Shown here piece after piece: positions 8,139-15,667 of a stretch of DNA of 64,000 nt. Within the stretch, counting starts at the first letter, position 1. The number at the start of each line of letters is the position of its first letter. The notes under the pieces are model-generated. The model made no database searches. It was given only the letters and a program-made list of their open reading frames with translations, and had not been told where the DNA came from. Source of the stretch: Novosphingobium pokkalii (lineage in GTDB: Bacteria > Pseudomonadota > Alphaproteobacteria > Sphingomonadales > Sphingomonadaceae); the NCBI RefSeq assembly GCF_014652855.1, contig NZ_BMZP01000001.1:145140-209139 (forward strand), in the 5' to 3' direction. Both the position numbers and the translations under genes were made by a program.

Positions 8139-9728
8139 ATGGCGCGGGTGCTTCATACCGTGAGCGGCCGGAGCGGGATCGTCACCGCGCCGCATCACCT
8201 GGCCGCGCAGGCCGGGCTCGACGTGCTCAAGGATGGCGGCAGCGCGGCCCAGGCGACGATCGCCGTGGCCGCCGCGCTGGCCGTGGTCTATCCGCACATG
8301 ACCGGGATTGGCGGCGATGGCTTCTGGCTGATCCGCGAAGCGGACGGGCGCGTGCATTCCGTCCATGGCGTGGGCGGCGCGGCGCAGGCGGCGACGTTGG
8401 ACCTCTACAGCGGCCATGCGGCGGTGCCCTGGCGCGGGCCGCTGGCAGCCAATACCGTGGCGGGCACGCTTTCGGCTTGGGATGCGGTGCTGGCCACCGA
8501 GCCTTCGTCCCTGCCGCTTGTCCGCCTGCTGGCTCCGGCCATTGCCCATGCCGAGGCAGGCGTGGCGGTGACGGCTGGGCATGCCGCTCTGGCGGCGGCC
8601 AAGGGACCGGAACTGCGCGCGCAGCCGGGTGCCTATGCCCAGGTGTTCGAGCCGGAAGGGCGGCCCTTGTGCGAGGGCGATGTGCTGCGCCAGCCCGCGC
8701 TGGCGGCCACGTTGGCGCGCTTGGGTGAGGCGGGCCTTGCCGATTTCTACACCGGCGCGCTGGCGGCCGAGGTGGCGGCCGATCTCGCCGTGCTGGGCAG
8801 CCCGGTCAGCGCCGCCGACCTTGCCGCCCACCGCGCCACGCGGCCTACGCCGTTGCAGGTGCAGACTGGGGCCGGCACGCTCTATAACGCCGCGCCACCC
8901 ACGCAGGGGGTCGCGTCGCTGCTGATCCTGGCGCTGGCCGAATGCGCCGGTATCAGCGAAGGCGAAGGGTTCGACCATGTCCACCGCCTGGTCGAGGCAA
9001 CCAAACAGGCGTTCCTGTGGCGCGACGCGCATTGCGGCGATCCGGCCTACATGACGGTGGCGGCGCAGGATTTGCTGAGCGATGGCGTCACGCTCGATGC
9101 CATGGCCGCGCGGATCGATCCGGCGCGCGCGCTGCCCTGGCCACAGCCCTCGCAATGGGGCGATACCTGCTGGTTCGGCGCGGCCGATGCGCAGGGGCAA
9201 GTCGTCTCGGCGATTCAGAGCACTTATTTCGAGTTCGGTTCGGGGCTGGTGCTGCCCAAGACCGGCATTACCTGGCAAAACCGGGGCGCCTCGTTCCGCC
9301 TGGCCGAAAGCGGGTGGAACGCGCTCAAGCCCGGGCGCAAGCCGTTCCACACGCTCAATCCCGCGCTGGCGGAGCTGAACGACGGGCGGGTGATGGCCTA
9401 TGGCACGATGGGCGGGGAAGGCCAGCCACAGACGCAGGCCGCTGTATTCAGCCGCCATGTGTGGCACGGGATGGACCTGCAAGACGCAATCAGCGCACCG
9501 CGCTGGCTCCTGGGCCGCACCTGGGGCGAGGACAGCACAACGCTCAAGATCGAGGATGGCTTTGCGCCCGAAACCTATGCCGCGCTGGCCGCAGCAGGGC
9601 ATCAGGTCGAGCGCGTCGGGCCGTTGACCGCGATGATGGGCCATGCCGGGGCGATCGTGCGCCATGCCGATGGCCGCCTGGATGGCGCGACCGATCCGCG
9701 CAGCGACGGGGGCGTGGCGGCATGGTGA
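8139..9728 (+). CDS. hpxW: Gamma-glutamyltransferase-like amidohydrolase, HpxW (oxamate amidohydrolase) homologue
   Basis: A 529-aa Ntn-hydrolase that should self-cleave at a Thr to form two subunits. The N-terminal part shows GIVTAPHHLAAQAG and the family glycine stretch MTGIGGDGFW. The predicted nucleophile is Thr343 in QWGDTCWFGAAD, with QSTYFEFGSGLVLPKTGI following. Canonical gamma-glutamyltransferases have TTH here, so this belongs to the non-GGT subgroup that includes HpxW, which releases ammonia from oxamate in Klebsiella purine use. There is no signal peptide, so it is cytoplasmic, unlike periplasmic GGT. The hpxX, hpxY and hpxZ neighbours support the call. It overlaps the next gene by 7 bases. 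Confidence 0.8.
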   Translation: MARVLHTVSGRSGIVTAPHHLAAQAGLDVLKDGGSAAQATIAVAAALAVVYPHMTGIGGDGFWLIREADGRVHSVHGVGGAAQAATLDLYSGHAAVPWRGPLAANTVAGTLSAWDAVLATEPSSLPLVRLLAPAIAHAEAGVAVTAGHAALAAAKGPELRAQPGAYAQVFEPEGRPLCEGDVLRQPALAATLARLGEAGLADFYTGALAAEVAADLAVLGSPVSAADLAAHRATRPTPLQVQTGAGTLYNAAPPTQGVASLLILALAECAGISEGEGFDHVHRLVEATKQAFLWRDAHCGDPAYMTVAAQDLLSDGVTLDAMAARIDPARALPWPQPSQWGDTCWFGAADAQGQVVSAIQSTYFEFGSGLVLPKTGITWQNRGASFRLAESGWNALKPGRKPFHTLNPALAELNDGRVMAYGTMGGEGQPQTQAAVFSRHVWHGMDLQDAISAPRWLLGRTWGEDSTTLKIEDGFAPETYAALAAAGHQVERVGPLTAMMGHAGAIVRHADGRLDGATDPRSDGGVAAW

Positions 9729-10954
9729 GCGGTGGTGGACATCGCGCCGTGGCGCGCTGCGAGGCGTTGGGCCGTGCGCCCTATTCCGACATGGACGGCG
9801 GGCTCTATCGCGGCTGGCTTTCCCCGGCACACCGCGCCAGCGTGGCGCAAGTGGCGGCGTGGATGGCCGACGCCGGGATGGCGACGCGCATCGACGGCGC
9901 GGGCAACCTGATCGGGCGCTATGAAGGCACGGGCGATGGCCCGCCGCTGCTCATCGCCAGCCATATCGACAGCGTGCGCGATGGCGGGTTTTACGATGGC
10001 CCGCTGGGCGTGATGCTGGGCGTCGAATGCGTGGCGGCGCTGCATGAGGCCGGGCGGCGCATGCCGTTCCCCATCGAGGTCATTGCCTTTGGCGACGAGG
10101 AAGGCAGCCGCTTTCCCGCCGCGATGCTGACCAGCAAGGCCCTGGCCGGTGTGCTGGACCAGGTGCCGGAGATGGCCGACGCCAGCGGCGTTTCGCTGCG
10201 CGCGGCCATGGCGGAGTGGAGCCTGGCGCCCGAGGGCCTGCTCGCCGCGCGCCACCCCGGCGCGCTGGCCTATCTCGAAGCGCATATCGAGCAGGGGCCG
10301 GTGCTGGAAGCCGAGGGGCTGGCGCTGGGCGTGGTCACCGGCATTGCCGCGCAACTGCGTTATGAAGTGGTGGTGCAGGGGCTGGCCGGCCACGCCGGCA
10401 CGTGCGCCATGCCGCTGCGCCGCGATGCCCTGGCCGGCACGGCCGAGATGATCCTGGCGATCGAGCGCATCGCCGGCGCCGACGCCAGCGACCTGGTGGC
10501 CACCGTGGGCCGGATCGAGGCTCTGCCCGGCGCGGCCAACGTGATCCCCGGCGAAGTGCGCTTCACCATCGACGTGCGCGCCGGAGAGGCCGCACGGCGC
10601 GACCGGGCCGCCAAGGCGATCCTGGCCGAAATCGCCGCCATCGCCGCCCGGCGCGGACTGGTGCTGAACCATCGCCTGATTCACGATCTGCCCCCGTCGC
10701 CTTGCGATCCGGCGCTGATGGACCTGCTGGAGGCCGCGCTGGTTGCCACGGGCCATCCGCCACGCCGGCTTGTTTCCGGGGCCGGGCATGACGCCATGAT
10801 CATGGCTGCACTGTGCCCCACCGCGATGCTGTTCATCCGTTGCCGCGATGGCGTGAGCCACAATCCGGCCGAGCATGTCGAACCCGCCGATGCGCAGGCC
10901 GCGCTGGCGGTGATGCTCGGCTTTATCGAGAACCTGGGAGCGTCCTGTGCTTGA
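9722..10954 (+). CDS. allC: Allantoate amidohydrolase (M20 family, hydantoinase/carbamoylase type)
   Basis: A 410-aa binuclear metal amidohydrolase. Metal ligands are visible in LIASHIDSVRDGGFYDGPLG (His, Asp), AFGDEEGSRF (Glu-Glu) and the late HNPAEHV segment; the dimerisation lid carries GLAGHAGTCAMPLRRDA and EAHIEQGPVLE. AllC releases ammonia and CO2 from allantoate to give S-ureidoglycine. Carbamoylases and ureidoglycolate amidohydrolases share this fold, but the position between allantoinase-pathway genes and immediately before pucG, which consumes ureidoglycine, favours AllC. The start ATG at 9722 lies inside the end of hpxW and matches the start of homology. Confidence 0.85.
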   Translation: MVSGGGHRAVARCEALGRAPYSDMDGGLYRGWLSPAHRASVAQVAAWMADAGMATRIDGAGNLIGRYEGTGDGPPLLIASHIDSVRDGGFYDGPLGVMLGVECVAALHEAGRRMPFPIEVIAFGDEEGSRFPAAMLTSKALAGVLDQVPEMADASGVSLRAAMAEWSLAPEGLLAARHPGALAYLEAHIEQGPVLEAEGLALGVVTGIAAQLRYEVVVQGLAGHAGTCAMPLRRDALAGTAEMILAIERIAGADASDLVATVGRIEALPGAANVIPGEVRFTIDVRAGEAARRDRAAKAILAEIAAIAARRGLVLNHRLIHDLPPSPCDPALMDLLEAALVATGHPPRRLVSGAGHDAMIMAALCPTAMLFIRCRDGVSHNPAEHVEPADAQAALAVMLGFIENLGASCA

Positions 10955-12191
10955 TCCGCTGCTGTTTGGCGAAATCGATCCCCCCCAGCGCCTGTTGATG
11001 GGGCCGGGGCCGGTCAATGCCCATCCTCGCGTGCTGCGCGCGATGAGCGCCGATCTGCTGGGCCAGTTCGACCCGGAAATGACCGGCTACATGAACCAGG
11101 TCATGGCGCTCTATCGCCCGGTGTTCGGCACGCAGAACCAGTGGACCATGCTGATCGACGGCACCGCGCGGGCCGCGATCGAGGCTTCGCTGGTCAGCCT
11201 GATCCAGCCCGGCGAAGTGGCGCTGGTGGTCAATTTCGGCCGCTTTGGCCTGCTCTTGCAGGAAATTCTTACGCGGATCGGCGCCCGGTTCGAAACCGTC
11301 GATGCGCCCTGGGGTGAAGTCGTGCCGATGGAGGCGATCCGCGAAGCTGCCCTGCGCGTGCAGCCGCGCCTGATCTGCACCGTGCACGGCGATACCTCCA
11401 CCACCATGGCGCAGCCGCTCGACGGGATCGGCGCGGTGGCGCGTGAAGTGGGCGCGCTGGTCTATGTCGATGCCACGGCAACGTTGGGTGGCATGGAGAT
11501 CGCGGCCGATCGCTGGGGCGTGGACGTGGTGACCGGCGGCTTGCAGAAATGCCTGGGCGGGCCATCGGGCAGCGCGCCGATCACCGTTTCCGATGCGGCG
11601 GCCGAGGCGATCTTTGCCCGCCGCCATGACGAGAAAGGCATTCGCGCCGCCGATGCCGTGGACGGCAGTGGCCCGCGCATTCCGTCGAATTATTTCGACC
11701 TTGCGATGATCATGGATTACTGGAGCGAGAAGCGCCTCAATCACCATACCGAGGCGACAACCATGCTCTATGGCGCGCGGGAATGCGCGCGGGTGGCGCT
11801 GGGCGAGGGGCTGGAGGCGCGCTTCCGCCGCCACAAGGCCGCCGGCGCAGCGATGAGCGCGGGCCTGCGCGCCATGGGGCTGACGCTGTTTGGCGATGAT
11901 GCCCACCGCATGACCAATGTGACCGGCGTCTATATTCCGCAGGTTGTGGATGGCGAAGCGGTGCGCCGGGCAATGCGCGAGCATTTCGAGATCGAGATCG
12001 GCACCGCGTTCGGCCCGCTGATTGGCAAGATCTGGCGCCTGGGCGCGATGGGCTACAACGCCATGAAGCACAAGGTCTTGCTCACGCTCGGCGCGTTGGA
12101 AGCCTGCCTCGCGGCGGAAGGCGTGTCGCTGCCGCTGGGTGCGGCTGTGCCCGCTGCGCTGGCAGCGTGGGACGCGGAGATGGCGGCATGA
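10947..12191 (+). CDS. pucG: (S)-ureidoglycine-glyoxylate aminotransferase PucG
   Basis: A 414-aa class V PLP aminotransferase. The N-terminal LLMGPGPVNAHPRVLRAM is the signature of the alanine-glyoxylate/ureidoglycine group; YVDATATLGG supplies the PLP-binding Asp and TGGLQKCLGGPSG the Schiff-base Lys. PucG transfers the amino group of ureidoglycine to glyoxylate, giving oxalurate and glycine. The start is GTG at 10947 with GGGAG 7 bases upstream, overlapping the allC stop by 8 bases. A serine-glyoxylate transaminase is the alternative, but the AllC and PuuE neighbours support PucG. The oxalurate formed gives a reason for hpxXY and hpxW in the same operon. Confidence 0.87.
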   Translation: MLDPLLFGEIDPPQRLLMGPGPVNAHPRVLRAMSADLLGQFDPEMTGYMNQVMALYRPVFGTQNQWTMLIDGTARAAIEASLVSLIQPGEVALVVNFGRFGLLLQEILTRIGARFETVDAPWGEVVPMEAIREAALRVQPRLICTVHGDTSTTMAQPLDGIGAVAREVGALVYVDATATLGGMEIAADRWGVDVVTGGLQKCLGGPSGSAPITVSDAAAEAIFARRHDEKGIRAADAVDGSGPRIPSNYFDLAMIMDYWSEKRLNHHTEATTMLYGARECARVALGEGLEARFRRHKAAGAAMSAGLRAMGLTLFGDDAHRMTNVTGVYIPQVVDGEAVRRAMREHFEIEIGTAFGPLIGKIWRLGAMGYNAMKHKVLLTLGALEACLAAEGVSLPLGAAVPAALAAWDAEMAA

Positions 12192-13084
12192 CGCGCGACC
12201 TTGTCGGCTATGGCGCGGAGCCACCCGAGGCGCAGTGGCCCGGCGGCGCGCGCGTGGCGGTGAACTTCGTGATCAATTACGAAGAAGGCGCCGAAAACTG
12301 CGTCTTGAATGGCGACGAACTGTCCGAGGGGTTCCTGTCCGACATGGTCGGCGCCGCGCGCCATCCGGCGCGGGCCATGGCGATGGAAAGCCTCTATGAA
12401 TATGGCAGCCGCGCCGGCTTCTGGCGGCTGCACCGCTTGTTTACCGAACGCGGCGTGCCGGTGACGGTGTTCGGCGTGGCGAGCGCCATGGCGATGAACC
12501 CGGCGGCGGTGGACGCGATGCTCAAGGCCGGTTGGGAAGTGGCTAGCCACGGCTTGCGCTGGATCGATTATCAATACGTGCCCGAAGCGGTGGAAGCCGA
12601 GCATATCGCCCAGGCAATTGCCCTGCACACGCAGTTGACCGGCAACCGCCCGCTGGGCTGGTATCAGGGCCGCACCAGCCCCCAGACTGCGCGCCTCGTC
12701 GCGCAGGAGGGCGGCTTTGTCTATGACGCCGACAGCTATGCCGACGACGTGCCCTATTGGGACAGGCAGCATGGCCGCGCGCAACTGATCGTGCCCTACA
12801 GCCTCGATGCCAACGACATGAAGATGGTGGCGCTCAACGGCTTTACCGAGGGTGAGCAGTTCTTCCGCTATCTGCGCGACACCTATGACCATTTGGCCGA
12901 GGAAGGCGGGCGCATGATGAGCGTGGGCCTGCATGGCCGCATTGCCGGGCGGCCGGGCCGGGCGCGGGCCGTGGCGCGGTTTGTCGATCACGTGTTGGCC
13001 GATGGGCGCGGCTGGCTGGCGACGCGGCTGGACATCGCGCGGCACTGGATCGCCACGCATCATTGCGGGGAGCAGGCGGCATGA
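12188..13084 (+). CDS. puuE: Cofactor-independent allantoinase PuuE (polysaccharide-deacetylase fold)
   Basis: A 298-aa NodB-fold hydrolase of the PuuE family, which opens allantoin to allantoate without added metal. Typical segments are RVAVNFVINYEEGAENCVLNGD near the N terminus (beyond which nothing longer is conserved), EYGSRAGFWRLHRLF, VASHGLRWIDYQ, GWYQGRTSPQTARLV and SVGLHGRIAGRPGRA. The conserved EEGAE and YGSR segments distinguish it from peptidoglycan or chitin deacetylases. ATG at 12188 overlaps the pucG stop (ATGA). It supplies AllC. No metal-dependent AllB-type allantoinase is seen in the window. Confidence 0.92.
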   Translation: MTRDLVGYGAEPPEAQWPGGARVAVNFVINYEEGAENCVLNGDELSEGFLSDMVGAARHPARAMAMESLYEYGSRAGFWRLHRLFTERGVPVTVFGVASAMAMNPAAVDAMLKAGWEVASHGLRWIDYQYVPEAVEAEHIAQAIALHTQLTGNRPLGWYQGRTSPQTARLVAQEGGFVYDADSYADDVPYWDRQHGRAQLIVPYSLDANDMKMVALNGFTEGEQFFRYLRDTYDHLAEEGGRMMSVGLHGRIAGRPGRARAVARFVDHVLADGRGWLATRLDIARHWIATHHCGEQAA

Positions 13085-13461
13085 CCATCGACGATCCCGT
13101 GCTGCTTGCCGAAATGGAAGCCGCCTTTGCCGCATACGAGCGCGCGCTGATGGCCGACGACATTCCGGCAATGGACGCGCTGTTTCACGATGCGCCGACC
13201 ACCAACCGCTTTGGCGTGGGCGAAGTGCTCTATGGCATCGAGGCGATCCGCGAATTTCGGAAAGGACGCGGCGGTTCGCCGCAGCGGCGCCTGGGCCGCG
13301 TGGCGATCACGGTCTATGGCGAGCGCTTTGCCACCGCCGACGCCGAATTCTTTCGCGAAGGTTCGGCACGGCGCGGTCGGCAAAGCCAGGCCTGGGTGAA
13401 ATTCGCCGATGGCTGGAAAGTCGTTTCGGCCCATGTCAGCCTGGAAGGGGACAGCCATTGA
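13081..13461 (+). CDS. hpxZ: AtzH-like / DUF3225 protein, HpxZ homologue
   Basis: A 126-aa NTF2-like protein. It begins with acidic MTIDDPVLLAEMEAAF, then YERALMADDIPAMDALFHD and FGVGEVLYGIEAIREFRKGR, and ends with the cone-shaped fold's WVKFADGWKVVSAHVSL. HpxZ is the fourth gene of Klebsiella hpxWXYZ, and AtzH is the homologue beside AtzE/AtzG; its own reaction is not settled. Here it is split from hpxXY by about 7 kb but stays in the same operon, joined to puuE (ATGA) and uraD (TTGA) by overlaps. That supports a role in the same oxalurate/oxamate branch. Confidence 0.83.
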   Translation: MTIDDPVLLAEMEAAFAAYERALMADDIPAMDALFHDAPTTNRFGVGEVLYGIEAIREFRKGRGGSPQRRLGRVAITVYGERFATADAEFFREGSARRGRQSQAWVKFADGWKVVSAHVSLEGDSH

Positions 13462-13898
13462 CCGCCCTGTTCGAGCATTCCCCCTGGGTTGAGGAACGCG
13501 CCGATGCCGCACCGTCTTCGGGCGATCGCCATGCCGACCTGATGGCAGTGGTTTACGCCGCCACGCGGGAGGAGCAGCTTGCCCTGATCCGCGCCCACCC
13601 GGAACTAGCCGGCAAGGCGGCGATCGATGGCACCCTCACCCAGGCTTCGGCCGCCGAACAGGCCTCGGCCGGTCTCGACCGCCTGACGCCGGAGGAATTC
13701 GCGCGGTTCCATGCGCTCAATGATGCCTATCGCGCGGCGCATGCCATGCCCTTCATCATCTGTGTGCGGCTGACCGACAAGGCCGGCATCCTGGCCGCGA
13801 TGGCGGCGCGCGCGGGCAATGACACCGAAACCGAAATCGCCACGGCGCTTGCCGAAATCGGCAAGATCACCCGGCTTCGTCTGGAGGATATGGCATGA
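13458..13898 (+). CDS. uraD: 2-oxo-4-hydroxy-4-carboxy-5-ureidoimidazoline (OHCU) decarboxylase, short N terminus
   Basis: A 146-aa enzyme that decarboxylates OHCU to S-allantoin. Present are FEHSPWVEERA, the catalytic-His segment IRAHPELAGKAA, SAAEQASAGLDRL, ARFHALNDAYR and PFIICVR. Most relatives are about 160-170 aa and carry an extra helix with a LPxxxFVxxL pattern before the FEHSPW motif; that helix is absent, and the upstream in-frame DNA belongs to hpxZ. The start appears to be TTG at 13458, overlapping the hpxZ stop, which would keep expression low or strictly coupled. The catalytic half looks intact. Confidence 0.9.
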   Translation: MTALFEHSPWVEERADAAPSSGDRHADLMAVVYAATREEQLALIRAHPELAGKAAIDGTLTQASAAEQASAGLDRLTPEEFARFHALNDAYRAAHAMPFIICVRLTDKAGILAAMAARAGNDTETEIATALAEIGKITRLRLEDMA

Positions 13899-15343
13899 GC
13901 GACATGGCTATTGATACCCAAGCACTTGCTGCGCTGGAGGCCGAGCTGGCGCGGCAACTGGCGCTGGTGGACAGCTTTGGCCCGGACTGGACGCGCCCGC
14001 GCAGCCATCCCGAAGGCCACGTCCATGACGTGGTGATCGTGGGCGGCGGGCAGAGTGGCCTCGCCACCGCGTTCGGCCTCAAGCGCGAGCGGATCAACAA
14101 TATCCTGGTGCTGGATGAAAATCCCGCCGGTTACGAAGGGCCGTGGGAAACCTATGCCCGGATGATCACGCTGCGCACGCCCAAGGGGCTGACGCCGATC
14201 GACTACGGTATTCCCGCACTGACTCCGCAGGCCTGGTACGAAGCCTGCTTCGGCGCGGCGGCGTGGCAGGCGCTCGACAAGATCCCGCGCGGGGTCTGGA
14301 TGGAATACTTGCGCTGGTATCGCCGTGTGCTGAACCTGCCGGTGCGCAACGAGGCGAAGGTCACGGCCATCACTCCCGCCGCTGACGGAATCTATCGCGT
14401 GGCCCTGGCCGATGGCGATACCGTGCTGGCGCGCAAGGTCGTGCTGGCCACCGGCATCCAGGGCGGCGGCGAATGGCACACCCCGGCGATGATCCGGGAC
14501 AACCTGCCCCGAACGCTTTACGCCCACACCAGCGAGCCGGTGGATTTTGCCGCGCTCAAGGGCAAGCGCATCGGCATCCTGGGCGGCGGGGCCAGCGCCT
14601 TTGACAATGCCAACCACGCGCTGGCGCAGGGCGTGGGCGAAGTGCACGTGTTCATGCGGCGCAAGGTGCTGCCGCGCATCAATCCGATCCGCTTCATGGA
14701 GCGGGTGGGCTTTACCGCGCGCTATCCGGCGCTGGCCGACGCGGAAAAGTATCGCGCCATGGCCGCGTTCCTGTCGCACAACCAGCCACCGACCAACGAC
14801 ACGTTCAACCGCGCGGCAAGCTGGCCAGGCTTTGCCCTGCATCTGGGCAGCCCGTGGGAAAGCGTGGCGCATGAAGACGGGCAAGTGATCGTCACCACGC
14901 CGCACGATCGCTTTGCCTTCGATTTCGTGATCCTCTCGACCGGCCTCGTTTCCGATCCGCGCCTGCGGCCCGAACTGGCCGCGCTGGCCCCGCATATTGC
15001 GCTTTGGGGGGATCGCGTGGCCATGCCCGAAACAGAACGCAACGCCCTGATCGACGCGCATCCCTATCTGGGTCCGGCGTTCGAGTTCCTGCCGCGCACG
15101 CCGGAAGGTGCGGCGCTGCTGCACGGCCTGTTCGCGTTCAACTATTCCGCGCTGATCAGCCTGGGCCTCTCCGCCTCGGCGCTCTCGGGCATGAAGAACG
15201 CCCTGCCGCGCCTGGTGCGCGGAATTGCCGACCAGTTGTTCCTCGATGATCGCGAGGCGCTGCTCGATCAGTTCCTGGCCTATGACGAGGAAGAATTCGT
15301 CGGCCAGTGGCCGCGCCCGGCCCCGGTGGGAGAAGCGGCATGA
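13895..15343 (+). CDS. FAD/NAD(P)-binding monooxygenase, candidate urate hydroxylase of HpyO type
   Basis: A 482-aa flavoprotein with an FAD fold at VIVGGGQSGLATAFG (GGGQSG about residues 50-55) and a second Rossmann motif RIGILGGGASAFDNA for NAD(P)H, as in class B monooxygenases. It lies between uraD and uraH with ATGA overlaps on both sides. No cofactor-free uricase, PuuD or HpxO-like gene is present, yet every step before and after urate oxidation is. A non-homologous flavin urate hydroxylase, HpyO, was described from Xanthomonas campestris; this protein is a candidate for that role. I cannot confirm homology to HpyO by eye. The ribosome-binding site GGAGG is well placed. Confidence is high for a flavin monooxygenase, moderate for urate. 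Confidence 0.75.
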   Translation: MSDMAIDTQALAALEAELARQLALVDSFGPDWTRPRSHPEGHVHDVVIVGGGQSGLATAFGLKRERINNILVLDENPAGYEGPWETYARMITLRTPKGLTPIDYGIPALTPQAWYEACFGAAAWQALDKIPRGVWMEYLRWYRRVLNLPVRNEAKVTAITPAADGIYRVALADGDTVLARKVVLATGIQGGGEWHTPAMIRDNLPRTLYAHTSEPVDFAALKGKRIGILGGGASAFDNANHALAQGVGEVHVFMRRKVLPRINPIRFMERVGFTARYPALADAEKYRAMAAFLSHNQPPTNDTFNRAASWPGFALHLGSPWESVAHEDGQVIVTTPHDRFAFDFVILSTGLVSDPRLRPELAALAPHIALWGDRVAMPETERNALIDAHPYLGPAFEFLPRTPEGAALLHGLFAFNYSALISLGLSASALSGMKNALPRLVRGIADQLFLDDREALLDQFLAYDEEEFVGQWPRPAPVGEAA

Positions 15344-15666
15344 GCAGCCTCTCCACCCATGTGCTCGACACCGTGAGCGGCCGCCCGGCAGCGGGCATGC
15401 GGATCATGCTGTGGTCGGCCGACAGCCTGCTGGCCGAAGGCGAGACCGATGGCGATGGCCGGTTGCGCGATTTTCCGGCGCTGGCGGCGGGGGCCTATAC
15501 CCTGGCGTTCCATGTCGCCGACTATTTCCGCGAGCAAGGGGCGGACCTGCCCGATCCGCCGTTCCTCGACGTGGTGCCGATCCATTTCGGCGTGGTGGCA
15601 GAGGGGCATTACCACGTGCCGCTGCTGGCATCGCCCTGGGCCTATTCCACCTATCGGGGGAGCTGA
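15340..15666 (+). CDS. uraH: 5-hydroxyisourate hydrolase (transthyretin-like)
   Basis: A 108-aa protein hydrolysing 5-hydroxyisourate to OHCU. It starts with STHVLDTVSGRPAAGM (active-site His7) and ends with the diagnostic YRGS tetrapeptide after YHVPLLASPWAYST. There is no signal peptide, so it is cytoplasmic. ATG at 15340 with GGGAG upstream overlaps the preceding stop; the frame extends 33 bases further upstream but without homology. Its substrate would be the product of the flavoprotein encoded immediately before it. Confidence 0.95.
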   Translation: MSSLSTHVLDTVSGRPAAGMRIMLWSADSLLAEGETDGDGRLRDFPALAAGAYTLAFHVADYFREQGADLPDPPFLDVVPIHFGVVAEGHYHVPLLASPWAYSTYRGS

Positions 15667-15667
15667 C

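Noticed and set aside
13895..15343. Plain Baeyer-Villiger or lysine/ornithine monooxygenase
   Set aside because: The fold would allow it, but translational coupling between uraD and uraH makes a urate role more likely.
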